Of a DNA stretch of 64,000 bases, positions 16,194 through 26,500 are shown piece after piece; the first letter of the stretch is position 1, and each line of letters begins with the position of its first letter. The stretch comes from an uncultured Prevotellaceae bacterium. Lineage in GTDB: Bacteria > Bacteroidota > Bacteroidia > Bacteroidales > Bacteroidaceae. The DNA is taken from positions 1 to 64,000 of the forward strand of contig CACZBS010000025.1 of NCBI GenBank assembly GCA_902779455.1. Reading direction: 5' to 3'. The position numbers and the translations under genes are program-made. The notes below the pieces were generated by a model. It was not told the DNA's origin and made no database searches. It saw only the letters and a list, made by a program, of their open reading frames with translations.

Positions 16194-17085
16194 GAGCGCT
16201 GACCTCGCGGTTAATCTTGGCGATCATGCCTTGCAGGGCCTTGCCCGGGCCGCACTCGGTGAAGTCGTCGGCGCCGTCCTGGATCATGCTCTCGACGCAC
16301 TGGGTCCAGCGCACGGGGCTGGTCAGCTGGGCGATGAGGTTCTGCTTGATCTCGTCAGGATTGGTGTGGGGACGTCCGTCGACATTCTGGTAGACGGGAC
16401 ACATCGGCTCGTGGAACTCCGTGTGCTCGATGGCCTGCTGCAGCTCGTCCTTGGCGGGCTGCATCAGGGGCGAGTGGAATGCGCCGCCCACCTTCAGCGG
16501 CAGGGCCCGCTTGGCACCGGCTTCCTTCAGACGGGCGCAAGCCTCGTCGATGGCCTCGATGTTGCCGCTGATGACCAGCTGGCCGGGGTTGTTATAGTTG
16601 GCAGGCACGACGACGCCCTTGCCCAGCTGGCTGACCTCGGCGCAGACCTTCTCGATCGTCTCGTTGTCCAGGCCGATGATGGCGGCCATTGTCGACGGCT
16701 GGGCCTCGCAGGCCTTCTGCATGGCCATGGCGCGGGCGGAGACCAGACGGAGACCATCCTCGAACGACAAGGCTCCTGCCACAACCAGTGCAGAGAACTC
16801 GCCCAGCGAGTGACCAGCCATCATTCCAGGCTTGTTTGCCTCAGGATCTTCTGACGGCGTAGCGAACAAGGCAGTAATCACGCTGTGGAGGAATACAGCA
16901 GGCTGTGTCACTTTTGTCTGCTTCAGGTCGTCGTCCGTGCCTGCGAACATGATGTCAGTGATGCTGTAGCCGAGAATGTCGTTAGCCTTCTCGAAGAGTT
17001 CTTTTGCCTTAGGATTCTGGTCGTAGAGGTCTTTGCCCATGCCTACGAACTGAGCCCCCTGTCCGGGGAAAACAAATGCTTTCAT
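16180..17085 (-). CDS. fabD: Malonyl-CoA:ACP transacylase
   Basis: The 301-residue enzyme begins MKAFVFPGQGAQFVGMGKDL and has the nucleophile elbow GHSLGEFSALV near residues 91-101, plus a late GGAFHSPLMQPA motif containing the catalytic His. It loads malonyl groups onto acyl carrier protein for fatty-acid synthesis. It leads a three-gene minus-strand operon, with a TACCTTTG promoter box at 17130-17123 and a TTTG 20 bases further upstream. Confidence 0.95.
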   Translation of the reverse strand: MKAFVFPGQGAQFVGMGKDLYDQNPKAKELFEKANDILGYSITDIMFAGTDDDLKQTKVTQPAVFLHSVITALFATPSEDPEANKPGMMAGHSLGEFSALVVAGALSFEDGLRLVSARAMAMQKACEAQPSTMAAIIGLDNETIEKVCAEVSQLGKGVVVPANYNNPGQLVISGNIEAIDEACARLKEAGAKRALPLKVGGAFHSPLMQPAKDELQQAIEHTEFHEPMCPVYQNVDGRPHTNPDEIKQNLIAQLTSPVRWTQCVESMIQDGADDFTECGPGKALQGMIAKINREVSAHGIA

Positions 17086-17122
17086 CTTTTACCTTATTAT
17101 AATAAATGTTGATTTCGGGGTG

Positions 17123-17201
17123 CAAAGGTACGCATTTCTTTCCAAATAGCCAAAAAATCATCAACTACTTGTTGGGTTTTCATTCTTTTTTTGTACTTTT
17201 G
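17123..17201. promoter_or_regulatory. Divergent promoters of fabD and pyrB
   Basis: On the minus strand TACCTTTG occupies 17130-17123 with TTTG at 17154-17151, serving fabD. On the plus strand TACTTTTG occupies 17194-17201 with a TTG at 17172-17174, 19 bases upstream, serving pyrB. Confidence 0.65.
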
Positions 17202-17227
17202 CAATCGAAATAACTATCAGCCTCATT

Positions 17228-18175
17228 ATGGACAAACACAATTTCGTTACGATCGCCGACCTCACCAGGGAGAAGATCCTCTACATGATTGAGATGGCAC
17301 AGGAGTTCGAGCGTCACCCTAACCGCGAGCTGCTCAAGGGCAAGGTCGTGGCCACGCTCTTCTTCGAACCCTCGACCCGCACGCGCCTCTCCTTCGAGAC
17401 GGCCGCCAACCGCCTGGGCGCACGCGTCATAGGCTTCGCCGACCCTAAGGTGACCAGCGGCACGAAGGGCGAGACCCTGAAGGACACCATCCTGATGGTC
17501 TCCAACTATGCTGACGTCATCGTCATGCGCCACTTCATCGAGGGGGCAGCCGTCTATGCCTCTGAGGTGGCGCCCGTGCCCATCGTCAACGCGGGCGACG
17601 GCGCCCACCAGCACCCCTCGCAGTGCATGCTCGACCTCTACAGCATCTACAAGACGCAGGGCACACTGGACAACCTCAACATCTACATGGTGGGCGACCT
17701 GAAGTACGGGCGCACCGTCCACTCGCTGCTCATGGCCATGCGCCACTTCAACCCGACCTTCCATTTCGTGGCCCCCAAGGAGCTGCAGATGCCTAAGGAA
17801 TACAAGCTCTACTGCGACGAGCACGGCATCCGCTATCAGGAGCACACGGCCTTCAACGAGAAGATCATCCAGGACGCTGACATCCTCTACATGACGCGCG
17901 TGCAGAAGGAGCGCTTCTCCGACCTCATGGAGTATGAGCGGGTGAAGAACGTCTACATCCTCACGCGCGACATGCTGCGGCTGGCCAAGCCGACGATGAA
18001 GATCCTCCACCCACTGCCACGCGTCAACGAGATCGCACAGGACGTCGACGACGACCCCCACGCCTACTATATCCAGCAGGCCGGCAACGGGCTCTTCGCC
18101 CGCGAGGCCATCTTCTGCGACGTGCTGGGCATCACGCTCGACCAAGTTAAGAACGACAAAACCATCATCCCATGA
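17228..18175 (+). CDS. pyrB: Aspartate carbamoyltransferase, catalytic chain
   Basis: The 315-residue protein has the carbamoyl-phosphate-binding [16 protein letters not shown] motif (near residue 51), [25 protein letters not shown] and [10 protein letters not shown]. It condenses carbamoyl phosphate with aspartate in pyrimidine synthesis. Its stop overlaps the start of pyrI (ATGA), so the two subunits are translationally coupled. carB lies 5 kb downstream on the same strand. Confidence 0.97.
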   Translation: MDKHNFVTIADLTREKILYMIEMAQEFERHPNRELLKGKVVATLFFEPSTRTRLSFETAANRLGARVIGFADPKVTSGTKGETLKDTILMVSNYADVIVMRHFIEGAAVYASEVAPVPIVNAGDGAHQHPSQCMLDLYSIYKTQGTLDNLNIYMVGDLKYGRTVHSLLMAMRHFNPTFHFVAPKELQMPKEYKLYCDEHGIRYQEHTAFNEKIIQDADILYMTRVQKERFSDLMEYERVKNVYILTRDMLRLAKPTMKILHPLPRVNEIAQDVDDDPHAYYIQQAGNGLFAREAIFCDVLGITLDQVKNDKTIIP

Positions 18176-18618
18176 ACAAGAAAGAACGACTCGTGGCCGC
18201 CATCGAGCACGGCACCGTCATCGACCATATCCCTGCCGACAAGACCTATCAGGTGGCCCAGCTGCTCGGGCTCTTCGACCTGACGACGCCTGTCACCATC
18301 GGCATCAACTACCCCTCACAGAAGGTGGGCAACAAGGGCATCATCAAGGTGTCGGACAAATTCTTCACTGACGACGAGATCTCGCGACTCTCCGTCGTGG
18401 CCCCTAATGTGATCCTCAACATCATCCGCGACTACGAGGTGGTGGAGAAGAAGACCGTCGAGACGCCTGAGGAGATCCGCGGCATCGTGCGCTGCAACAA
18501 CCCCAAGTGCATCACCAACAACGAGCCGATGCCCACCCACTTCCACGTCGCCGGCGGCGTGCTGACCTGCCACTACTGCGAGAAAGAGCAGGACATCAAT
18601 AAGGTTGAACTCGTATAA
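18172..18618 (+). CDS. pyrI: Aspartate carbamoyltransferase, regulatory chain
   Basis: The 148-residue protein begins [20 protein letters not shown] and ends with a zinc domain formed by CNNPKC (near 104-109) and CHYC (near 133-136), the ribbon that contacts PyrB. It gives allosteric control by nucleotides. It overlaps pyrB by four bases, and tatA follows after 26 bases. Confidence 0.96.
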   Translation: MNKKERLVAAIEHGTVIDHIPADKTYQVAQLLGLFDLTTPVTIGINYPSQKVGNKGIIKVSDKFFTDDEISRLSVVAPNVILNIIRDYEVVEKKTVETPEEIRGIVRCNNPKCITNNEPMPTHFHVAGGVLTCHYCEKEQDINKVELV

Positions 18619-18644
18619 CGCAAACCATTAACACAGAAACGATT

Positions 18645-18833
18645 ATGATTGGAATGAACACGTTGCTACTCTTCGGACTGGGCGGACAGGAGGTGCTCAT
18701 CATCGCCCTCGTCGTCCTCCTGCTCTTCGGAGGCGCCAAGATTCCCGAGCTGATGAAAGGACTGGGCAAGGGCGTGAAGAGCTTCAAGGAGGGCATGAAG
18801 GAAATCGACGACGAGGTGAAGAAGGATGACTGA
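18645..18833 (+). CDS. tatA: Sec-independent translocase subunit TatA
   Basis: The 62-residue protein has a short N-terminal membrane helix ([15 protein letters not shown]), the hinge and amphipathic helix [20 protein letters not shown], and an acidic/basic tail. TatA polymerises to form the Tat pore. Its end overlaps the tatC start by eight bases. No tatB is seen, so this is a minimal TatAC system. Confidence 0.93.
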   Translation: MIGMNTLLLFGLGGQEVLIIALVVLLLFGGAKIPELMKGLGKGVKSFKEGMKEIDDEVKKDD

Positions 18834-19572
18834 CACAGGCCAAGGCACCTTCTGGGAGCACCTCGACGTGCTCCGCGGCGTCATCCTGCGCTCGCTGGCC
18901 GTCGTCGTCGTGCTGGGCGTCGCGGCCTTCTGCCTGAAGGACTGGCTCTTCGCCGTCGTGCTGGCGCCCCGCTCGAGCGACTTCGTCAGCTATCGCCTGC
19001 TGGACGTCGAGCCCTTCAGCCTCCACCTGATGAACACGGGACTGACGGAGCAGTTCATGACCCACATGCGCGTGGCCCTCTATGCGGGACTGCTCTGCGC
19101 CCTGCCCTACGTGCTCTACGAGCTGTTCCGCTTCGTCTCGCCAGGCCTCTACGCGGGCGAGCGGCGTGCAGCGCTCTGGATCGTCAGCTCCGCCTACGCG
19201 ATGTTCGCCCTGGGCACGCTCGTCAACTACTTCGTCATCTTCCCCCTGACGGTGCGCTTCCTGGGCACGTATCAGGTGAGCCCCGACGTCGACAACATGC
19301 TGACGCTGCGCAGCTATGTCGACACGCTCATCTCGATGAGCTTCGTCATCGGCGTCGTCTTCGAGCTGCCCGTCGTCTGTGCCATCCTCAGCCGCATGGG
19401 CTTCATCAGCGGCACCATGATGCGCCGCTATCGCCGCCACGCCATCGTGGCCATCCTCGTCGTCGCCGCCATCATCACGCCCACGACGGACGTCTTCACC
19501 CTCCTCATCGTCAGCCTCCCCATCTGGCTGCTCTACGAGGTGAGCATACTCATCGTGAGAAGTGAGAAGTGA
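18826..19572 (+). CDS. tatC: Sec-independent translocase subunit TatC
   Basis: The 248-residue protein begins with the conserved [20 protein letters not shown] and has six predicted membrane segments (for example [20 protein letters not shown] in the second). TatC recognises twin-arginine signal peptides. Its final residues (LIVRSEK) and the stop codon are supplied by a GTGAGAAG tandem repeat that begins near 19556, so the native C-terminus appears to have been replaced by repeat sequence. A Tat-signal protein is encoded just downstream. Confidence 0.93.
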   Translation: MTDTGQGTFWEHLDVLRGVILRSLAVVVVLGVAAFCLKDWLFAVVLAPRSSDFVSYRLLDVEPFSLHLMNTGLTEQFMTHMRVALYAGLLCALPYVLYELFRFVSPGLYAGERRAALWIVSSAYAMFALGTLVNYFVIFPLTVRFLGTYQVSPDVDNMLTLRSYVDTLISMSFVIGVVFELPVVCAILSRMGFISGTMMRRYRRHAIVAILVVAAIITPTTDVFTLLIVSLPIWLLYEVSILIVRSEK

Positions 19573-19614
19573 GAGGTGAGAGGTGAGAAGTGAGAGGTGA
19601 GAAGTGAGAGGTGC
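19556..19614. repeat. GTGAGARG tandem repeat
   Basis: Six to seven irregular units of gtgagaagtgagaggtgaga run from the last codons of tatC into the spacer. The unit is 8-10 bases and imperfect. It encodes [16 protein letters not shown] peptide on the minus strand, but no gene is present there. Confidence 0.8.
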
Positions 19615-19931
19615 AGGTCTAACCTTACTCCCCTCCTTAGAAAGGAGGGGTCGGGGGTGGTTGACCAATATATCCATTTAAAAATCTGACTAAAAACAAA
19701 TAAAAACAAACTCAATGTGGTGATAAGTTCCCGACAGCTGTCAACGCCCCCCTGCCCCCCTCTATTCTTAGAGGGGGAGTCAGTTAGCGTGCATGCCGCC
19801 CGCATCCACCGGTGTCGCTGCGCTCATCTATTCCTACGGTACTATCCAACTCCCCCTCTAAGATTAGAGGGGGGCAGGGGGGCGTTGAAATCTCGGGCAT
19901 TTATCACCATATTAATAAAAACAAATATGAT
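19615..19931. repeat. G/C-rich inverted-repeat element between tatC and the Fe-S gene
   Basis: 19615-19666 is a C/G-tract block (cccctccttagaaaggaggggt core) that recurs almost unchanged at 27547-27598. Then 19742-19780 and 19849-19887 form a 39-base inverted repeat with one mismatch around a 68-base spacer. No gene is present apart from weak frames made of repeat. The Fe-S gene starts 44 bases after the second arm. Confidence 0.75.
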
Positions 19932-21458
19932 ATGCTAAGGAAAATCAGAATCACGCTGGCCGCAGTCTTCTTCGTGGGACTCGCGCTGCTGCTGCTCGAC
20001 TTCACGGGGACGCTGCATGCCTGGCTCGGATGGATGGCCAAGGTGCAGCTGCTGCCCGCCGTGCTGGCCGTCAACGTAGGCGTCGTCGTCGGGCTCGTCG
20101 TCCTGACGCTCGTCTTCGGACGCATCTATTGCTCCGTCGTCTGCCCCCTGGGCGTCATGCAGGACGTCTTCGCGTGGCTGGGCAAGAAGTCCAGGAAGAA
20201 CCGCTACACCTTCTCACGCGAGCTGCGCTGGCTGCGCTATGCGATGCTCGCCGTCTTTGTCGTCGCCCTCGTCGCCGGCGTCGGCTCCGTGGTGCAGCTG
20301 CTGGCGCCCTACAGCGCCTTCGGACGCATCATGGCCGCCATCTTCCAGCCCCTCTGGATGCTCGCCAACAACGCGCTGGCCGCGATGGCTGAGCGCATGG
20401 ACAGCTATGCCTTCTATTCCGTCGACGTGTGGATGCGCTCACTGCCCGTCCTCATCGTCGCCGTCGCGACGCTCGTCCTCCTCTTCATCCTGGCCTGGCG
20501 GGGCGGCCGCACCTATTGCAACACCGTCTGCCCCGTGGGCACGGTGCTGTCTTTGCTGGCCCGCTGCTCGCTCTTCAAGGTGCGCTTCCGTGCCGACAAG
20601 TGCCGCGACTGCTCGCTCTGCACGAAGAACTGCAAGGCCTCGTGCATCGACTTCCGCTCTCACAAGGTGGACTACAGCCGCTGCGTCGTCTGCGGCGACT
20701 GCATCGACAAGTGCAAGTTCGGCGCACTGAAATATGGAATCCCCTTATCGTCGTCCCCCAAGAAGCCTACAAATAATAACGACACCACCCCCTCCAAGTC
20801 TATAGAAGCCCCCTCGGGGGCCGTAGGGGGGGCTTCCACCCGCCGCTCCTTCCTCCTCACCTCCGCCCTGCTGACCACCGCTGCCCTCGCCCAGGAGGGC
20901 AAGAAGGTCGACGGCGGACTGGCCGTCCTGGAGAAGAAGCAGGCCCCACGGCGCACCACGCCGCTGACGCCCCCGGGCTCCCTCTCCGCCCAGAACATGG
21001 CGCAGCGCTGCACGGGCTGCCAGCTCTGCGTCACGGAGTGCCCCAACGGCGTGCTGCGACCCTCCACCGACCTGATGCACCTCATGCAGCCGACGATGTC
21101 CTTCGAGCGGGGCTACTGCCGGCCCGAGTGCACCCGCTGCTCCGACGTCTGTCCCACGGGCGCCATCAAGCCCATCGACAGGGAGGAGAAGACCAGCATT
21201 CAGATCGGCCATGCCCAGTGGTACCACTGGAACTGCCTGCCCGTCAAGGAGGGCGTCGAGTACGGCAACTGCGCCCGCCACTGCCCCACGGGCGCCATCA
21301 CGATGGTGCCCCTGCACCCCGACGACGACCTGTCGCCCATGATCCCCTCTGTCAACGAGGCCCTCTGCATCGGCTGCGGAGCATGCGAGCACCTCTGCCC
21401 CGTACGCCCCGTCTCAGCCATCCAAGTCGAAGGCCACGAAGTTCATAAACACATCTGA
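19932..21458 (+). CDS. Membrane-bound 4Fe-4S protein, NapH/NapG-like fusion
   Basis: Starting at the ATG at 19932 gives 508 residues; a longer frame to 19812 is made of repeat and is rejected. The first half is a membrane ferredoxin with four or more helices and two CxxxCP motifs (IYCSVVCPLG, TYCNTVCPVG), then two clusters (CRDCSLCTKNCKASC, CVVCGDCIDKCKFG). A linker contains TRRSFLLTSALLTTAALA, which resembles a twin-arginine signal. The second half has further 4Fe-4S clusters (CTGCQLCVTECP, CTRCSDVCP, CIGCGACEHLCP). It probably passes electrons from the membrane to a periplasmic partner. The linker contains an in-frame G/C-rich palindrome (20805-20836). Confidence 0.8.
   Translation: MLRKIRITLAAVFFVGLALLLLDFTGTLHAWLGWMAKVQLLPAVLAVNVGVVVGLVVLTLVFGRIYCSVVCPLGVMQDVFAWLGKKSRKNRYTFSRELRWLRYAMLAVFVVALVAGVGSVVQLLAPYSAFGRIMAAIFQPLWMLANNALAAMAERMDSYAFYSVDVWMRSLPVLIVAVATLVLLFILAWRGGRTYCNTVCPVGTVLSLLARCSLFKVRFRADKCRDCSLCTKNCKASCIDFRSHKVDYSRCVVCGDCIDKCKFGALKYGIPLSSSPKKPTNNNDTTPSKSIEAPSGAVGGASTRRSFLLTSALLTTAALAQEGKKVDGGLAVLEKKQAPRRTTPLTPPGSLSAQNMAQRCTGCQLCVTECPNGVLRPSTDLMHLMQPTMSFERGYCRPECTRCSDVCPTGAIKPIDREEKTSIQIGHAQWYHWNCLPVKEGVEYGNCARHCPTGAITMVPLHPDDDLSPMIPSVNEALCIGCGACEHLCPVRPVSAIQVEGHEVHKHI
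20805..20836. repeat. G/C palindrome inserted in frame in the Fe-S gene
   Basis: gaagccccct...agggggggcttc forms a hairpin inside coding sequence, translating as EAPSGAVGGAS in a low-complexity linker. Its style matches the intergenic G/C-rich elements nearby. Confidence 0.65.
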
Positions 21459-21470
21459 AGAATTCGCCCC

Positions 21471-22847
21471 ATGGAAAAGAAAGATATCTCACGCCGCACC
21501 TTCCTCAAGTACATCGGTGCAGGATCGGCCGCAGCCGCCATCGCTGCCTGCGGCGGCAAGAAGACGACGGACGACACCAACCCCCTCACCGAGCCGCCCA
21601 CAGGCCAGATGACCTACCGCCGTAACCCCCGCACGGGCGAGCAGGTCTCGCTCCTCGGCTACGGCATGATGCGCCTGCCGACCAAGCCTGACAGCGAGGA
21701 CTACGACCAGGACATGATCAACCGCCAGGTGGACTATGCCATCGCCCACGGACTCAACTATTTCGACACGTCGCCAGCCTACTGCCGCGGACTGTCAGAG
21801 CGCTGCACCGGCATCGCCCTCAAGCGCCATCCGCGCGACAGCTTCTTCGTCGCCACCAAGCTCTCCAACTTCGACCCACGCACCCAGTCGCGCGAGGGCA
21901 GCATCGAGATGTACCGCAACTCGATGCGCGAGCTCCAGGTCGACTACATCGACTACTACCTCCTCCACGGCATCGGCGGAGGCGGCATGGACAACCTCCA
22001 CCAGCGCTACCTCGACAACGGCATGCTCGACTTCCTCATGGCCGAGCGCGAAGCAGGACGCATCCGCAACCTCGGATTCTCATACCACGGCGAGATCGAG
22101 GTCTTCGACTATCTCCTCGCCCACCACGACCAATACCACTGGGACTTCGTCCAGATAGAGCTCAACTGGCTCGACTGGAACTACGCCGACGAGATCAACG
22201 ACCGCAACACGGACGCCGTCTACCTCTACGACGAGCTGCGCAAGCGCGACATACCAGCCGTCATCATGGAGCCCCTGCTCGGCGGACGACTCGCCAAGGT
22301 GCCCCAGTATGTCGCCACACAGCTCAAGCAGCGCGACCCCGAGCGCAGCATCGCCTCGTGGGCCTTCCGCTATGCAGGCACCCCCGAAGGCGTGCTCACC
22401 GTCCTCAGCGGCATGACCTACATGGAGCACCTCAAGGACAACCTCCTCACCTACTGTCCCCTACGGCCCCTCAGCGAGGAGGAGCAGCGATGGCTCGACA
22501 CCACCATCGCCCACCAGATGATGGAGGAGGACACCATCCCCTGCAACGACTGCCAGTACTGCATGCCATGCCCCTACGGCATCGACATCCCAGCAGCCTT
22601 CGTCCACTACAACAAGTTCAAGATCGACCACACCCTGCCCGACGATGCCGGCGACCCCGACTATCGCCGCAACCGCCGCCGTTACCTCATCAGCCTCGAC
22701 CGCGCCATCCCCCGCGACCGCCAGCCCGACCACTGCATCCAGTGCGGACAGTGCATGCCCCACTGCCCCCAGAACATACGCATCCCCCGCGAGCTCGCCA
22801 AGATCGACCGCCTCATCGAACAGCTCAAGCAGCAGGAGACGGCGTGA
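21471..22847 (+). CDS. Tat-exported aldo/keto reductase with ferredoxin tail
   Basis: The 458-residue protein begins with a twin-arginine signal, SRRTFLKYIGAGSAAAAIAA, followed by a Cys (AACGG) that may be lipidated. The body is an aldo/keto reductase barrel (LLGYGMMRLPTKP, NYFDTSPAYCRGLSE with catalytic Asp/Tyr, DYIDYYLLHG). The C-terminus has CNDCQYCMPCPYGI and CIQCGQCMPHCPQN, for iron-sulphur clusters. It lies 12 bases after the membrane Fe-S gene and 2 kb after tatC, so it is the obvious local Tat substrate and may receive electrons from its neighbour. Substrate unknown. Confidence 0.85.
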   Translation: MEKKDISRRTFLKYIGAGSAAAAIAACGGKKTTDDTNPLTEPPTGQMTYRRNPRTGEQVSLLGYGMMRLPTKPDSEDYDQDMINRQVDYAIAHGLNYFDTSPAYCRGLSERCTGIALKRHPRDSFFVATKLSNFDPRTQSREGSIEMYRNSMRELQVDYIDYYLLHGIGGGGMDNLHQRYLDNGMLDFLMAEREAGRIRNLGFSYHGEIEVFDYLLAHHDQYHWDFVQIELNWLDWNYADEINDRNTDAVYLYDELRKRDIPAVIMEPLLGGRLAKVPQYVATQLKQRDPERSIASWAFRYAGTPEGVLTVLSGMTYMEHLKDNLLTYCPLRPLSEEEQRWLDTTIAHQMMEEDTIPCNDCQYCMPCPYGIDIPAAFVHYNKFKIDHTLPDDAGDPDYRRNRRRYLISLDRAIPRDRQPDHCIQCGQCMPHCPQNIRIPRELAKIDRLIEQLKQQETA

Positions 22848-22871
22848 GACAGCAAGGGACCATAACTATCT

Positions 22872-22910
22872 ACGAAGGTTCGTAAGTCTGACCAGCAAAC
22901 CTTCGTTTAC
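22872..22910 (+). terminator. Likely terminator after the aldo/keto reductase
   Basis: A nine-base stem acgaaggtt / aaccttcgt with a 17-base loop, followed by ttt, begins 25 bases past the stop codon. Confidence 0.5.
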
Positions 22911-22940
22911 TAACCGTTGAATAATAACTTGATATGATTA

Positions 22941-23069
22941 AGTCACAGACCCCACCCCCAACCCCTCCCCTTGAAGGGAGGGGAGCGGCTTCCGCCTTCC
23001 TCGCCGCATGGGACTCCGCAGGCACTCCCCTCCCTTCAAGGGGAGGGGTTGGGGGTGGGGTCTGTGACT
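22941..23069. repeat. Perfect 44-bp inverted repeat (G/C-rich element)
   Basis: The arms at 22941-22984 and 23026-23069 are exact reverse complements (agtcacagaccccaccccc...) around a 41-base spacer. Each arm also holds the shorter palindrome cccctccccttgaaggg. The same arm sequence recurs at 27442 and 27800 with a different outermost end. Confidence 0.9.
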
Positions 23070-23279
23070 AAATCCATTTGTACCAAGTAACTTTTTTACG
23101 CTAACTTAATAGTTTTGACACGCCCTCAGAGGTCAGATCTGCAGTTTTCCACCACGAAACCTTATCGGACTTGTAGCTCCCCACCATGATACCATGCCAT
23201 AATTGTAAAATAATTTCCAAATATTTTATCTACTTTTTACAACCACCTGATTTTCAAGGAGATTAATAATCACACAGAA
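23070..23279. other. AT-rich spacer without a recognised feature
   Basis: These bases, between the inverted repeat and the AAGCGGTGCTT cluster, hold no convincing frame, tRNA or hairpin that I can see. Confidence 0.4.
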
Positions 23280-23376
23280 AGAAGCGGTGCTTTTCGATGA
23301 GAGAAGCACCGCTTTTTGCGTCGAAAAGCACCGCTTCTTGCCGGGAGAAGTGCCGCTTTGGCTTGCCAAGGGGTGA
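23280..23376. repeat. AAGCGGYRCTTYTC repeat cluster upstream of carB
   Basis: Four copies of the word aagcggtgcttttc, in alternating orientation (agcggtgcttttcg, gaagcaccgctttttgcg, gaaaagcaccgcttcttg, gaagtgccgctttgg), lie within about 90 bases. They can form nested hairpins. Related clusters occur at 54763-54825 and 56282-56380, with a single copy at 44138-44152. Confidence 0.8.
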
Positions 23377-23495
23377 CAAATGTCACTTCTTTTCAAAAAA
23401 ACAGCGCCCCCGCGCTACAAGACGTTATCTCTTCGGCATCGCGAAAAATATTCTAATTTGTTGTGTGAAGTCTTGCGAGAGTGAAAAAAAAAGCG

Positions 23496-23503
23496 TATCT
23501 TTG
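23496..23503 (+). promoter_or_regulatory. Promoter -7 box of carB
   Basis: TATCTTTG (then CA) with TTG at 23473-23475, 20 bases upstream, lies 43 bases before the carB ATG. Confidence 0.7.
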
Positions 23504-23545
23504 CATCCCGAATTAGAACCACTTAACTTATTAAGGTAAAAAGCA

Positions 23546-26500
23546 ATGAACGACAAAAAGCTGACAAAGGTGCTCGTGCTGGGCAGCGGCGCCTTGAAGA
23601 TCGGACAGGCAGGTGAGTTTGACTATTCGGGCTCGCAGGCTTTGAAGGCCCTGCGTGAGGAAGGCATCCGTAGCGTGCTCGTCAACCCCAACATCGCTAC
23701 AATTCAGACTTCGGAAGGCATCGCCGACACAGTGTACTTCCAACCTGTCACCCCCCACTTCGTCACGGAGATCATCAAGAAGGAGCGCCCCGACGGCATC
23801 CTGCTCGCCTTCGGCGGCCAGACGGCCCTGAACTGCGGCACGGAGCTGTGGCAGAACGGCACGCTGGAGAAGTATGGCGTGCGCGTGCTGGGCACGAGCG
23901 TGGAGGCCATCATGAACACTGAGGACCGCGACCTCTTCGTCCGCAAGCTGGACGAGATCGCGCTGAAGACCCCCGTCAGCCATGCCGTTGAGTCGATGGA
24001 CGACGCCCTGAAGGCTGCCCGCGAGATCGGCTTCCCCATCATGATCCGCTCGGCCTACGCCCTGGGCGGCCTGGGCTCGGGCATCTGCCCCGACGAGCAG
24101 GCTTTCCGCGAGCTGGCAGAGAGCGCCTTCACCTTCGCCCCGCAGATCCTCGTCGAGGAGAGTCTGAAGGGATGGAAGGAGATTGAGTTCGAATGCATCC
24201 GCGACAGCAACGACCGCTGCTTCACCGTCGCCTCGATGGAGAACTTCGACCCCCTGGGCATCCACACGGGCGAGTCGATCGTCGTCGCTCCGACCTGCTC
24301 GCTCAGCGAGGAGCAGGTGAAGATGCTGCAGGACATCACCATCCGCTGCGTGCGCCATCTGAACATCGTCGGCGAGTGCAACATCCAGTTCGCCTTCAAC
24401 GCTCAGACCAACGACTACCGCATCATCGAGATCAACGCACGCTTGAGCCGCTCGAGCGCACTGGCCTCAAAGGCAACGGGTTATCCGCTGGCCTTCGTGG
24501 CCGCGAAGATCGCCCTCGGCTACACCCTCGACCAGATCGGCGAGATGGGCACCACCAGCTCGGCCTACGTCGCCCCGACGCTCGACTACATGATCTGCAA
24601 GATTCCGCGCTGGGACCTGACGAAGTTTGCAGGCGTCTCGCGCAAGATAGGCTCCTCGATGAAGTCGGTCGGCGAGATCATGTCGATCGGACGCTCCTTC
24701 GAGGAGATGATCCAGAAGGGTCTGCGCATGATCGGACAGGGCATGCACGGCTTCGTCGGCAACGACCACACGCGCTTCGACGACCTGGACGACGCCCTGC
24801 AGAACCCCACCGACCTCCGCATCTTCGCCATCGCACAGGCCCTGGAGGAGGGCTACACGGTGGAGCGCATCGAGGAGCTGACGAAGATCGACGTGTGGTT
24901 CCTGGAGCGGCTGAAGCGCATCGTCGACCTGAAGCACCAACTGCAGGGCTACGACCGCCTGGAGGACATCCCCGACGCATTCCTGCTGGAGGTGAAGCAG
25001 GCCGGATTCAGCGACTTCCAGATAGCCCGCTTCGTGCTGAAGCCCGAGGGCGGCAACATGGAGAAGGAGAACCTCGACGTCAGGCGCTATCGCAAGGAGC
25101 GCGGCATCCTGCCCTCAGTGAAGCGCATCCCGACGGTGGCCTCGGAGCATCCCGAGCTGACGAACTACCTCTATTTCACCTACACGCACGTGCCGGCCTT
25201 CGGCAACAGCGAGGGCGAGCGGTATGCCACCCGCCACGACATCAACTACTACCACAACGACAAGTCGGTGGTCGTGCTCGGCTCGGGCGCCTATCGCATC
25301 GGCTCGAGCGTGGAGTTCGACTGGTGCTCCGTCAACGCCATCCAGACGGCCCGCAAGCTGGGGTATAAGTCGATCATGATCAACTATAACCCCGAGACGG
25401 TGTCGACGGACTACGACATGTGCGACCGCCTCTACTTCGACGAGCTGTCGCTGGAGCGCGTCCTCGACGTCATCGACCTGGAGCAGCCCCGCGGCGTCGT
25501 CGTCAGCGTGGGCGGACAGATCCCCAACAACCTCGCCATGAAGCTCTATCGCCAGGGCGTCCCCGTGCTCGGCACGAGCCCCGTCGACATCGACCGCGCA
25601 GAGAACCGCGACAAGTTCTCGGCCATGCTCGACAAGCTCGGCATCGACCAGCCCGCATGGCGCGCACTGACGTCGTTCGACGACATCAAGGAGTTCGTCG
25701 CGGAGGTGGGCTACCCCGTGCTGGTGCGCCCCAGCTACGTGCTCTCAGGCGCCGCCATGAACGTCTGCTACGACGAGGAGGAGCTGCACCGCTTCCTGTC
25801 AATGGCCACGGAGGTGTCGAAGGAGTTCCCCGTCGTCGTCTCAAAGTTCATGACGGAGACGAAGGAGATTGAGTTCGACGCCGTCGCCGACAAGGGCGAG
25901 GTGGTCGAATATGCCATCTCGGAGCACATCGAGTATGCGGGTGTCCACTCGGGCGACGCCACGATGATCTTCCCCGCACAGCACATCTACTACAGCACCG
26001 TGCGCCAGATCAAGCACATCTCGCGCAAGATAGCCAAGGAGCTCAACATCTCAGGACCGTTCAACATCCAGTTCCTCGCCAAGAACCGCGAGGTGAAGGT
26101 CATCGAGTGCAACCTGCGCGCCTCGCGCTCGTTCCCCTTCGTGTCGAAGATACTGAAGCGCAACTTTATCGAGACGGCCACGAAGATCATGCTCGACGCA
26201 CCCTACACCAGGCCCGACAAGTCGGAGTTCGACATCGACCGCATCGGCGTCAAGGCCTCGCAGTTCTCCTTCGCACGACTGCAGAATGCCGACCCCGTGC
26301 TGGGCGTCGACATGTCGTCGACGGGCGAGGTGGGCTGTCTGGGCGACGACCTCAACGAGGCCCTGCTCAATGCCCTCATCGCCACGGGCTACCGTCTGCC
26401 CCACAAGGCTGTGCTGATCTCCAGCGGCGACGCCAAGGGCAAGGTGGCGCTGCTCGAGGGCGCACGCCAGCTGGTGAAGAAGGGCTTCAAGGTCTACTCC

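Noticed and set aside
14595..16202. 535-codon plus-strand frame
   Set aside because: Antisense to the GH13 gene, which has all catalytic motifs; the plus-strand translation has none.
19556..19614. Possible CRISPR array
   Set aside because: Units are contiguous 8-10-base words with no spacers.
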